NCBI GenBank assembly: GCA_038257655.1
Contig: JBBSJC010000039.1
Coordinates: forward strand, 1 to 26,197
Length of the DNA stretch: 26,197 bases
Origin: DASUME01 sp038257655
GTDB taxonomy: Bacteria > Myxococcota_A > Polyangia > Polyangiales > DASUME01
Reading direction: 5' to 3'
The notes under the pieces were generated by a model. It was not told the DNA's origin and made no database searches. It saw only the letters and a list, made by a program, of their open reading frames with translations. Numbering within the stretch: the stretch's first letter is position 1; each line of letters begins with the position of its first letter. A program made the translations under genes and the position numbers. Below are positions 1 to 6,848 of the stretch, piece by piece.

Positions 1-167
1 ATCAGCGCCATCGCCATGTCGGCGGTATCGTCCGTCACCGCCCCCGGCGTGTTCGACACCAGAATGCCCCTTTGGCGGGCCGTCGCCACATCCACCCGGT
101 CAACCCCCGCGCCGTAAAGGGCGATCAGTTTCAGTCGATCCCCCGCCTGTGCCAGAAGGGCTGCATC
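1..167 (-). CDS. D-2-hydroxyacid dehydrogenase, internal fragment
   Basis: The minus-strand frame with codons ending at multiples of three reads as an internal piece of a D-isomer-specific 2-hydroxyacid dehydrogenase (glyoxylate/hydroxypyruvate reductase type, which reduces 2-oxoacids with NAD(P)H). About 55 codons are readable before the window edge. Recognisable segments are LLAQAGDRLKLIA, YGAGVDRVDVA, RGILVSNTPGAVTDDTADM: the substrate-domain GAGVD loop followed by the NTP...DTAD stretch that precedes the NAD-binding domain. Both ends are missing: the right edge runs into the porin gene in another frame and the left edge is the window limit. The style recalls alphaproteobacterial homologues, which is a remembered impression. 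No start codon or ribosome site belongs to it. It is best read as one half of a chimeric join, not as a functional gene here. Confidence 0.8.
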
Positions 168-718
168 GCGTAATACAGACCACCGCGCGAGTAGTTCACG
201 TTGCGCCAACTCTCTGCGACCTCGGCGCCATAGAGAGTGCCGAACTGACCGAGATCAAGCGTAAGCTTGTCGACGGGCTTCCAGGTCAAATAGGCCTGGG
301 TGATGTTATTGATGCCGAGGTCGCTCGTGTTTCCACCGTAGAAGCGATTGACGCCGGGCCCGAAACGCAGGCTTATCGTCGCGCCGAACTGCTCGCCCGC
401 GTAGGCCAGATCTGCACCTGCAAAGGCCAGGGCGAAGCCGCTCGCTTGCACGTAAGCTTCGTGAGGGTAGCCAGCTGGGGAGCCCTGGCCTGAGCCCTCT
501 GCGGGAGCGCGTGCGTCGTTGTTATCGCTGCGCAAAGCGCCATAGGCGTCGACGAACACACCGAGCTTGATGTCGTCCGTCCAGCTCGCTTCTTCGGAGG
601 GTGCTGCAATCACGGGAGCTTCTTCGGCCGTCTGCGCAAGGGCCAGGTTGGACAACCCGAAGCTCAGGCTGCCCACGAGTAGCACGTTCAATAGCGATCG
701 GATTGGCGCATGACTCAT
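131..718 (-). pseudogene. Outer-membrane beta-barrel porin (Bbp2/OmpL-like), truncated N-terminal part
   Basis: The product is 195 residues with a signal peptide at residues 1-29 (hydrophobic core LLNVLLVGSLSFGLSNLALA, cut likely after AQ). The mature part has alternating beta-strands of the putative beta-barrel porin-2 type: GVFVDAYGAL, LRFGPGV, ITQAYLTWKP, LTLDLGQFGTLYGAEV, then ESW-NVNYSRGGLYY and QPFWH. That run matches the first third of such porins, which I recall as several hundred residues long, so most of the barrel is missing. After QPFWH the protein goes RRGID and stops, exactly where the other frame becomes a dehydrogenase. The ATG at 718-716 is preceded by AGGGAG about ten bases upstream. 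It is transcribed divergently from ychF. The truncation is most simply a chimeric assembly join; a real deletion is the alternative. Confidence 0.75.
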
Positions 719-863
719 CGTGTGTTTCTCCCTGGTTCAGCGGAGCACATCAGGTGCCACTGAACTCCTACCAAACCTGGATGAGCCGTGTTTCGCCGTG
801 ATTTCAGCCCCGAAAAAAGCCTGCGCGGGCCACTTTTCGCTCACCTGCTACATCTGGCGGCCT

Positions 864-1967
864 ATGGGTCTTTCGGTCGGTATCGTCGGGCTGCCCAACG
901 TCGGCAAGTCCACACTCTTCAACGCGCTCTCCTCCAAGCAGGCGGAGGCTGCGAACTACGCGTTCTGCACCATCGAGCCCAACGTGGGCGTGGTGCCCGT
1001 CCCTGATGCGCGCTTCGAGGCGTTGTGCGCCGTGGTCGAGCCCGAGAGCAGCGTCCCTGCCACGGTGGACTTCGTGGACATCGCGGGCCTGGTGCGCGGC
1101 GCCTCGCGCGGTGAAGGGCGCGGCAACGCGTTCCTTACCAACATCCGCGAGTGTGATGCGATAGCCCACGTGGTGCGCTGCTTCATCGACGACAACGTCT
1201 TGCATGTCGACAATCGCGTCGACCCTGCGGCGGACGTCGAGACGATTCACACGGAGCTCATCCTCAAGGATCTCGACGCCGTGCAAAAGCGGCTCGACCG
1301 CGCGCGCCGTGCTGCCAAGAGCGGCGATGCTTTCGAAAAGGCCGCAGTCGCTATTTGCGAGCGGCTTGAGAAGGCGCTCGACGGCGGTCAGCGCGCGATC
1401 GTGATCAAGCCGAGCAACGAGGACGAGATCAAAGTAGTCAAGGACCTTTGTCTAATCACAGACAAGCCGATGTTCTACGTCTGCAATGTCAAAGAAGATC
1501 AGCTCGAAGCGGGCGTCAGCGATCCACTCGTACAAAAGGTCAAGGAGATTGCCGATAAGGAGGGCGCGCCCCTGGTTGTGATCTGCGCGGCGATCGAAGC
1601 CGAGATCATGCAGCTGCCCGTCGCCGAGCGCGCGGAGTTCTTGTCGTCGGTCGGCCTCAAAGAGCCCGGCCTGAATGGCGTGATCCAGACCGGTTACCGC
1701 ATGCTCGAGCTGATTACCTATTTTACGGCGGGCAAGAAGGAAGTGCGCGCCTGGACGATCACGCGCGGCACGAAGGCGCCCGGTGCGGCCGGTAAGATCC
1801 ACTCGGACTTCGAACGCGGCTTCATCAAGGCCGAAGTGACCTGGTGGGAAGATCGCATCGCGCTCAAGACCGAAGCGGCCTGCCGCGCAGCGGCCAAGAC
1901 GGCGACCGAAGGTAAGGAATACGTCGTGCGCGACGGCGACGTCATCTTCTTCAAGTTCAACGTGTAA
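864..1967 (+). CDS. ychF: Redox-regulated ribosome-binding ATPase YchF (Obg family)
   Basis: The protein is 367 residues, close to the usual 363 or so. YchF/OLA1 proteins are cytosolic P-loop NTPases of the Obg family that hydrolyse ATP rather than GTP and associate with ribosomes. Visible motifs are the P-loop GLPNVGKST (residues 9-17), the switch II/G3 motif DIAGLVRGAS (72-81) and, instead of the GTP-specific NKxD, NVKE (208-211), the variant that marks YchF. A coiled-coil insert (about 130-175) and a C-terminal TGS domain (about 280-366, ending FFKFNV) complete the layout. The ATG at 864 was chosen because MGLSVGIVGLPN is the normal N-terminus; the frame is open upstream to 720 but that extension has no family resemblance. 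The ribosome site before 864 is weak. The stop codon overlaps the next start as TAATG, indicating translational coupling. Confidence 0.95.
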   Translation: MGLSVGIVGLPNVGKSTLFNALSSKQAEAANYAFCTIEPNVGVVPVPDARFEALCAVVEPESSVPATVDFVDIAGLVRGASRGEGRGNAFLTNIRECDAIAHVVRCFIDDNVLHVDNRVDPAADVETIHTELILKDLDAVQKRLDRARRAAKSGDAFEKAAVAICERLEKALDGGQRAIVIKPSNEDEIKVVKDLCLITDKPMFYVCNVKEDQLEAGVSDPLVQKVKEIADKEGAPLVVICAAIEAEIMQLPVAERAEFLSSVGLKEPGLNGVIQTGYRMLELITYFTAGKKEVRAWTITRGTKAPGAAGKIHSDFERGFIKAEVTWWEDRIALKTEAACRAAAKTATEGKEYVVRDGDVIFFKFNV

Positions 1968-3076
1968 TGGAAGAGTTCTTCGCGACAGCAGCCAAGGGCA
2001 CAGAAGGTGCGCTGCGCGACGAGCTGCGGGAAGCAAGGCTGCGCCACATTCGCGCAGACCGCGGCGGCGTACACTTTGGCGGCGTGTTTCGCGACGGCAT
2101 CCGCGCCTGTTTCGAGAGCCGCATCGCCCAACGCATCCTGTGGAAGCAGGGCCAGTTCAGCGCACCCGGGCCCGATGCGCTCTACGAAGGTATGCGCGAG
2201 ATCGACTGGTCGCGCGTGCTCGATGACAAACGCACCTTGGCGGTGACCGCCCACGTCAAAAACGGCGAGTTGCGACACTCAGGTTTCGTTGCACAAAAAG
2301 CCAAGGATGCGATCGTCGATCAGCTGCGCGAAAAGTTCGGGGCACGGCCCGATGTAGACCGTAAGGATCCGGACGTGCACGTCGTCGTGCACCTGGTGAA
2401 CGACGAAGCGGAAGTGTTCGTCGACATGGCGGGCGACCCGTTGCACAAGCGTGGCTACCGCACCGAAGCGCGCGAGGCGCCGATCAAAGAGACGCTGGCG
2501 GCGGCGATGTTGCGCATCGCGGGCTGGGATCGGCAGCGGCCGCTCATCGATCCGATGTGTGGCTCGGGTACGATCGCAATCGAAGCTTACCTTTGGGCCT
2601 ACGATGTAGCGCCGGGCTTGCTGCGTAAGAATTACGGCTTTGAGCGCTGGGCGTCCGCCGACGAGATGCAAGCGCGCATCCTGAGCGATCTGCGCGCCTC
2701 GGCCCGCGAGCGCATTCGCAAGGAGGGCCCGGCGATCATGGCACTCGACCACGATCACGAAGCTGTACGCCTGGCCCAGGTGTTGTCAGAGCGCGCAGGA
2801 GCGAACATCGAGGTTGTGCACGCTGAGGTCGAGAAGCTGAGCGGCAGCGAGATAGCGAGTCACATCGTAACCAACCCGCCTTACGGTGTGCGACTGGCAC
2901 GCGGTGAAGATTTCGAAGTGATGCTCGGTAAGGTGTTCAGCCAGCTCGAGGGCGACCGGATTACCGTGCTGTGCCACGACCGGACGCTCGAGCACAGCAT
3001 GCGTGCCCCGCCGGTCCAGGAGCATGCGCTATGGAATGGTGACTTGGAGTGCCGGTTGTATACCTGGCAGCTATAG
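1967..3076 (+). CDS. THUMP-domain class I RNA methyltransferase (RlmL N-half/TrmN type)
   Basis: The product is 369 residues. The N-terminal half carries a ferredoxin-like/THUMP RNA-binding region (about 1-160, with HVVVHLVNDEAEVFVDMAGDPLHKRGYR near 138-165). The C-terminal half is an S-adenosylmethionine-dependent methyltransferase. Motif I is DPMCGSGT (195-202) and the catalytic motif IV is TNPPYG (302-307), the N-P-P-Y form used for methylation of exocyclic amino groups of bases. This is the layout of enzymes that make N2-methylguanosine in 23S rRNA (the RlmL N-terminal half) or tRNA (TrmN/Trm14); the sequence alone does not say which. E. coli RlmL is about twice as long because it is fused to an RlmK domain, absent here. 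The start codon overlaps the ychF stop by one base, so the two are probably co-transcribed. Confidence 0.9.
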   Translation: MEEFFATAAKGTEGALRDELREARLRHIRADRGGVHFGGVFRDGIRACFESRIAQRILWKQGQFSAPGPDALYEGMREIDWSRVLDDKRTLAVTAHVKNGELRHSGFVAQKAKDAIVDQLREKFGARPDVDRKDPDVHVVVHLVNDEAEVFVDMAGDPLHKRGYRTEAREAPIKETLAAAMLRIAGWDRQRPLIDPMCGSGTIAIEAYLWAYDVAPGLLRKNYGFERWASADEMQARILSDLRASARERIRKEGPAIMALDHDHEAVRLAQVLSERAGANIEVVHAEVEKLSGSEIASHIVTNPPYGVRLARGEDFEVMLGKVFSQLEGDRITVLCHDRTLEHSMRAPPVQEHALWNGDLECRLYTWQL

Positions 3077-3156
3077 GCGCGTTGAGGGGTTGAGCTTACT
3101 TTTGCCGACTGGCGAAGCCACGGGTGGGGGGCATCGGCGTTGAAGTGCCTTCATGC

Positions 3157-4044
3157 TCACGGCGCGAGAGCTCTTGGGACGCAGAAAACGTTGTCGGCGC
3201 TCCGAAGTCGGGCCCCCGCAGGAATCAAACGGAGCTCAGACGCGTACTTCTTCGTCTCGCTCAGCTGGAAGACATCATATTGAGGGAGCGACCGTAGGTA
3301 CTCCTCAAGTGCCGTTGCTTGCGATTCGTACATCCCATACTCGACGCACAGCACCGGTGGGTTCGGTCCCCTCAGGACACCGTCACAGCCCTGCAGAACC
3401 TCAAGCTCGAACCCTTCCACATCGATCTTGATCATGCGCACCGTGCTCAAACCCTGCCGTTCGAGCATGGTGTCGAGTCGCTCGACGCGAGCGTCCTCCG
3501 ACTTCGTCGAGTCCTCGGTGGCTACCATGGAAGGGCTGACTCGGTCAGTGAAAATGGAGAGTTGTCGAGCGGTAGCGCCTAGGCCGATCGGAAACGGTCG
3601 AACATTCTGTCTGCCGTTCATGGCGATGCTCGCTGATAGCTGCTCGAAACGTTTTGGTAAGGGTTCGAACGAGAGCACGCAGCCATCATTGCCAACAAGT
3701 TGTGACGCAAACAGCGACATCAAGCCGACACTTGCCCCCGCGTCTACGAACACGTCGCCAGGCCTAAGAAAACGCCGCATCACGTCGAGTGTTCCGGACT
3801 CGTAAAAATCGAGTCGGTAGACAGCGCGCGACGTGCTTTCATCCAGTAGTAAATCAAAGTTATATACCGTGGGACAGGCGACGGGAGTCGAGCACGCCGG
3901 AAGCGCGAAGTTGGCATACCATTCAGCCAGTTTCAGCCGTCCAGGGATGCGAGTGCGATTCGCTAGCGCGTCGCACTGTGCATGCACGCGCAAGAGCCGC
4001 TTGCGCAACATGTTTTCGTGAGCTGTACGATCAGACTTGTGCAT
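3157..4044 (-). CDS. FkbM-family methyltransferase
   Basis: The product is 295 residues from the ATG at 4044. FkbM enzymes are SAM-dependent methyltransferases that usually O-methylate sugars, polyketides or glycans. The SAM-binding loop VFVDAGASVGLMSLFAS lies at residues 98-114, with the acidic SEP-type strand FEPLPKRFEQL (127-136). The family hallmark IKIDVEGFELEVLQG lies at 205-219, followed by CVEYGMYE. The N-terminal 80 residues are not conserved in my reading. The gene follows the LDL-A-repeat lipoprotein by 14 bases on the same strand, so they may form an operon. An upstream GTG at 4080 is in frame but would overlap that gene's end. No clear ribosome site is seen before either start. 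The methyl acceptor cannot be told from sequence; no glycan gene cluster surrounds it. Confidence 0.85.
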   Translation of the reverse strand: MHKSDRTAHENMLRKRLLRVHAQCDALANRTRIPGRLKLAEWYANFALPACSTPVACPTVYNFDLLLDESTSRAVYRLDFYESGTLDVMRRFLRPGDVFVDAGASVGLMSLFASQLVGNDGCVLSFEPLPKRFEQLSASIAMNGRQNVRPFPIGLGATARQLSIFTDRVSPSMVATEDSTKSEDARVERLDTMLERQGLSTVRMIKIDVEGFELEVLQGCDGVLRGPNPPVLCVEYGMYESQATALEEYLRSLPQYDVFQLSETKKYASELRLIPAGARLRSADNVFCVPRALAP

Positions 4045-4058
4045 GCTCGCCACCGCGC

Positions 4059-4598
4059 CTAACCGCAAACACCGGCGCACTCCGCCTCGTCCGAACCATC
4101 GGCGCAGTCCTCAAAACCGTCACACTCCACGCTTTCCAGCTCTAGTTTTTCGCCGTCGGCACATTCGTACCCTTGGCAGTCCTGCTCATCGGCGCCGTCC
4201 GCGCAGTTTTGTTCGCCATCGCATAACGCTGCATGGGGGATTTTGGCGCCGTCTACGCAGGCGTAGCCGTCTGCGGGCGCTTCCGGGCATTGGAACACGC
4301 AGGCGAGCAGAGGGTTCTCAAAGTCAGGTTGATCCGAGCACCTAAGATCCTCGAGCTCGTCACAGGATGAGGCGATTACGCATTCTGCGGCGCAGCGGTC
4401 GTAGTCGTCTTCGATCGCTGTGTCCTTGTCGTCTACGCCGGGGATGAAGAGATCGCATTCTTTGAACTTCGCGGTCGCTTGGTTCACAAGCTGCGTGTCG
4501 CCTGCTGTTTGATCGTCTGCGCTACCATCCTTGTCGTCTTCTTTGCAGCCTGTTGCAGTGAGCAGAGCGAGGACGGTAAGCACTGAAATAAGTTTCAC
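4059..4598 (-). CDS. Secreted lipoprotein with two LDL-receptor class A-like repeats
   Basis: The product is 179 residues and starts with GTG at 4598-4596, preceded by CCGGGAG about nine bases upstream. The signal peptide ends in a lipobox LTATGC, so Cys18 would be lipidated. A short acidic linker follows, then a Cys-rich segment with CDLFIPG, CAAECVIASSCDEL and CVFQCPEAP. Two tandem repeats come last: YACVDGAKI...LCDGEQNCADGADEQDC and YECADGEKL...ECDGFEDCADGSDEAEC. Each has the six-Cys spacing and the C-terminal CxDGxDExxC calcium cage typical of LDL-A modules, which in animals bind ligands through Ca2+. Such repeats occur in secreted proteins of some myxobacteria (recollection). It probably sits at the outer membrane or cell surface and needs disulfide formation. 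Ligand and role are unknown. Confidence 0.8.
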   Translation of the reverse strand: MKLISVLTVLALLTATGCKEDDKDGSADDQTAGDTQLVNQATAKFKECDLFIPGVDDKDTAIEDDYDRCAAECVIASSCDELEDLRCSDQPDFENPLLACVFQCPEAPADGYACVDGAKIPHAALCDGEQNCADGADEQDCQGYECADGEKLELESVECDGFEDCADGSDEAECAGVCG

Positions 4599-5053
4599 GA
4601 TATGGCTCCCGGTTACGATGTGGTCAGTCGCGGACCAGCGGGCAGAACAGGGAGCGCGTTCTTGTGACGAAGTGCGCTCGATTTCTTTTCTGCAGCTGGG
4701 TCGCAGCCATAGCTAGCCTACCGCCTATATGCACGCACAAGATAAGCGCGCCGCTTCACCCCTGGTGCCCAGTCGGGAGCGGTATGCCAAGCAGCTACCT
4801 GGGGGCATAGGCGTCAACAGCTTCCACCCAACGGCCCGCACCATCTCCATGGTCGTGAACGTGAGCGTGAGCGTGGTCGAGCCGAGCAACCGAGCGCGAA
4901 CCGAGATCGCGATTGCGCGCGGTTCGGCGATGGGGACGCTCACGCTCACGCTCACGCTCACGCTCACGACCACGACCACGACCACGACCACGTCGCTCGA
5001 CTGCGACTGAGAGCTATTAACCCGTATGCTACCTGGGGAGTGCCAGCCTCAAC
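4599..5053 (-). other. 455-bp gene-free region with upstream signals and repeats
   Basis: This gap lies upstream of the lipoprotein gene and downstream of the RES toxin gene, both on the minus strand. It holds the lipoprotein's ribosome site (about 4608-4614), a probable but unrecognised promoter, and the hexanucleotide array and hairpin at 4851-4989. Open frames spanning the repeats on both strands translate into Val-Ser or Thr-Leu runs with no family resemblance and are not considered genes. I see no RNA gene here. Confidence 0.5.
4851..4989. repeat. Hexanucleotide tandem repeats forming a long inverted repeat
   Basis: Five perfect copies of ACGCTC (4936-4965) are followed directly by four of ACGACC (4966-4989). 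A shorter reverse-complement version, GTGAGC/GTGGTC units, lies at 4851-4879. Positions 4851-4875 are complementary to 4947-4971 at 24 of 25 bases, with a 71-base spacer, so the transcript or DNA could form a long stem-loop. The region lies between two minus-strand genes. It could act as a terminator for the toxin gene, a slippage-prone microsatellite, or have no role. Confidence 0.8.
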
Positions 5054-5653
5054 TTAGGTTAATCCACCCAGGATCCCGAGCTGATAGCGGTCGAGCACCG
5101 ACTCAAGCTCGGGGTGGTTCAATAGGAACATCGTCTCAGTCGCTTCAAGCTCGTCGCGCACGCGGTCAAACAGCGCGACCGAGACTTGCTCAAGGTCGTG
5201 ACGGGCGCGATACACGATGCCGTCGGGCCGACATGGATGCGCAAACAAGGCGGCGCTCCATGCCCGTGAGGCGGGGTACTCGCGCAGGGTGGCTAGGCCC
5301 CCGTCTGCAAGCCCGGGCAACAGGGCGACGCCGGCACCGCGCAGGTCGACCAGACGCAGGGGCCGCTTGGCGTGCAGTGTGCTCACCAGCACGTTCTGCA
5401 GCTCCTTGAGCGCGACCGCGCGATAACGTCGGCGCTCGCCGCAGACCTCGATGAACGAGCCCGCCAGGGCGTCTGAGGCGTACAACACACCAAACAGCTT
5501 GGCTGGGTCGTCGAAGCGACCGTGTAACGCCAGGCTGAAGTACAGGGGGCTTGGGTAGCGGCCGTGAATGCGCAGCCATGGCCCGGACAGTCGCGTCAAT
5601 GGTAAGTCGTGCGCGCCCAGGTCAGCGGGCGGCAGCGGATGCGGCGCGGGCAT
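5054..5653 (-). CDS. RES-domain toxin (NAD+-degrading type)
   Basis: The product is 199 residues. RES-domain toxins of RES-Xre toxin-antitoxin systems degrade cellular NAD+ (established for this family). The Arg-Glu-Ser residues that name the domain have good candidates: Arg28 or Arg46 in WLRIHGRY / HGRFDDP, Glu69 in LAGSFIEV, and Ser133 in RAWSAALF. Other family-like strings are LFGVLYASDALAGSFIEV and DGIVYRARHD---SVALFDR at 145-163. The ATG at 5653 was chosen over a GTG at 5674 because GGGGAG sits nine bases before it. It starts four bases after the antitoxin stop codon, the tight coupling expected of such pairs. Membership in the family is likely; toxicity here is inferred. Confidence 0.8.
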   Translation of the reverse strand: MPAPHPLPPADLGAHDLPLTRLSGPWLRIHGRYPSPLYFSLALHGRFDDPAKLFGVLYASDALAGSFIEVCGERRRYRAVALKELQNVLVSTLHAKRPLRLVDLRGAGVALLPGLADGGLATLREYPASRAWSAALFAHPCRPDGIVYRARHDLEQVSVALFDRVRDELEATETMFLLNHPELESVLDRYQLGILGGLT

Positions 5654-5657
5654 GTGC

Positions 5658-6323
5658 TCACGCTCCCCAAGCACTCGCCGCGTGAATCACTTCCTCGATC
5701 CGGCCGCTGCGCAACGCCTCGAGCGGCGTTACCTCGTCGCGCTCCCCGGTCGACAGTTGATCGTTGGGCTCGAGAAAGAAGATGAGCTTGCTCCAGCCAT
5801 CGACCGTCTCCCGGGTTAGCGCGGCCATCACCCGTTCGAAGCCTGCGAGCGGCCGACTGCTCTGCTCATCGAACTGCCAGACCGGATAACGGTAAACGCG
5901 GCTGCCGAGCAGTAACCCCAACAGCTTATTTTGATCGCGGAGCACGTTGATATGCTGACGCGAGATCCCAAACGCCTTCTCAAGCTCGGGCGCGGTCAGC
6001 GTGCCGCCTTCGGCCTCGAGCAACGCGCGCTTGGCCGCGATGCCGCGCACGAACGAATGGCTGACCGAATGCAGCTCCAAGTTGTCGGCGGCTGCTAGGG
6101 CGGTGACAAGCGCCTCGATGCTGTTGTCTTCCGCGAGCGAGCTCAACACGGCATTCTTGGGCAGCTGCGTGGCGAGGATCGCCGCAGCGCGAACGGCGCG
6201 CGTGTAAAAGGCGTCGCGGGCCTCGTCGTTGGCGCCGGCGACGGTCTCCAGGCCCTCCTGGAACGCCTCCCTTGCACCCGATGTAGAGCTCCCGCTTTGG
6301 AGCCTGCGTAAGCTGTTCTTCAT
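5658..6323 (-). CDS. Antitoxin partner of the RES toxin (HTH DNA-binding)
   Basis: The product is 221 residues from the ATG at 6323, preceded by GAGAGG about nine bases upstream. A helix-turn-helix lies near 108-136 (LTAPELEKAFGISRQHINVLR), suitable for autoregulating the operon. The C-terminal part (about 165-221), with GWSKLIFFLEP...VTPLEALRSGRIEEVIHAA, resembles the MbcA/ParS/Xre antitoxin C-terminal domain, where a short loop and an xPLxxLxxG helix neutralise the RES toxin. The N-terminal 100 residues are mostly helical and unassigned. The frame is open further upstream, to 6572, but that stretch contains the promoter and operator and looks non-coding. The gene order (antitoxin then toxin, four-base gap) is canonical. 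Confidence is good for the pair, lower for the exact antitoxin class. Confidence 0.75.
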   Translation of the reverse strand: MKNSLRRLQSGSSTSGAREAFQEGLETVAGANDEARDAFYTRAVRAAAILATQLPKNAVLSSLAEDNSIEALVTALAAADNLELHSVSHSFVRGIAAKRALLEAEGGTLTAPELEKAFGISRQHINVLRDQNKLLGLLLGSRVYRYPVWQFDEQSSRPLAGFERVMAALTRETVDGWSKLIFFLEPNDQLSTGERDEVTPLEALRSGRIEEVIHAASAWGA

Positions 6324-6381
6324 CGCTGCTGCCTCTCGCTCACGCGCTGGTTTAGAGCCACTGGCTAGCATAGAGCCCAGC

Positions 6382-6422
6382 ATGACCAATATGACTATGG
6401 TCATACGCGTCAAGTTCGTCAA
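6382..6422 (-). promoter_or_regulatory. Toxin-antitoxin promoter with phased TGAC/GTCA operator array
   Basis: Reading the minus strand, TTGACG (6422-6417), a 17-base spacer and CATAGT (6399-6394) form a plausible sigma-70 promoter. On the plus strand, TGAC half-sites lie at 6383 and 6392, and inverted GTCA half-sites at 6400, 6409 and 6418. Spacings are 9, 8, 9 and 9 bases. ATGACCA (6382-6388) and TGGTCAT (6398-6404) form a perfect 7-bp inverted repeat over the -10 box. This fits autoregulation by the downstream HTH antitoxin. Confidence 0.6.
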
Positions 6423-6762
6423 GTAGACGTGCCTCGGCAGAGGACATCGAGTGATACGGTGTATGAATTGATACATATACTCACGACGGTCTTTCATTCC
6501 CGGTGAGCTCGCGGTCCAACCGATTATGCTGAGCGCCCTGACCTTACCGTTTCTGAATGACCATGTGCTCAAACATCACGACGTGCGCGCTGCGACGGCG
6601 TTCCCGACCACGCACATCGACATCAGCCGCCCGCATGCTGGTGCCGGTAAGCTGCGGCACCATCTTGCCCCGACCGTGACGTTCCAGGTTGGTCTTCCCA
6701 ATGCACCGTTCCTCCCGGTCCACTCAGCAGCAGCACCAGAACGCTCGCGTTCTCTAGGCTAG

Positions 6763-6803
6763 GCCGTACTGACACGCGCGGGTATGCCGTACTGGCACGC
6801 GCG
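6763..6803. repeat. Two-copy 18-bp direct repeat upstream of the dehydrogenase
   Basis: GCCGTACTGACACGCGCG (6763-6780) recurs as GCCGTACTGGCACGCGCG (6786-6803), 17 of 18 identical with a 23-base period. It lies 46 bases upstream of the dehydrogenase start, so it could be a regulator-binding site or a small duplication. It sits in a 525-base stretch between the antitoxin start and the dehydrogenase start that also holds the toxin-antitoxin promoter. I see no gene in the rest. Confidence 0.65.
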
Positions 6804-6848
6804 TTGCTCCGCATTGCGGGCGACAGCTCAATAACGGCAGGAGAACCG

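Noticed and set aside
149..493. Plus-strand gene opposite the porin
   Set aside because: The minus strand has a signal peptide and porin strands; the plus frame is a shadow.
720..863. Upstream extension of YchF
   Set aside because: The family N-terminus begins at MGLSVGIVGLPN; the upstream stretch covers the divergent promoter region.
4725..5010. Genes encoding Val-Ser or Thr-Leu repeat proteins on either strand
   Set aside because: They are translations of the hexanucleotide array with no ribosome site and no family-like sequence.
5654..5674. GTG start at 5674 for the RES toxin
   Set aside because: It would overlap the antitoxin end, and the ATG at 5653 has a GGGGAG site at good spacing.
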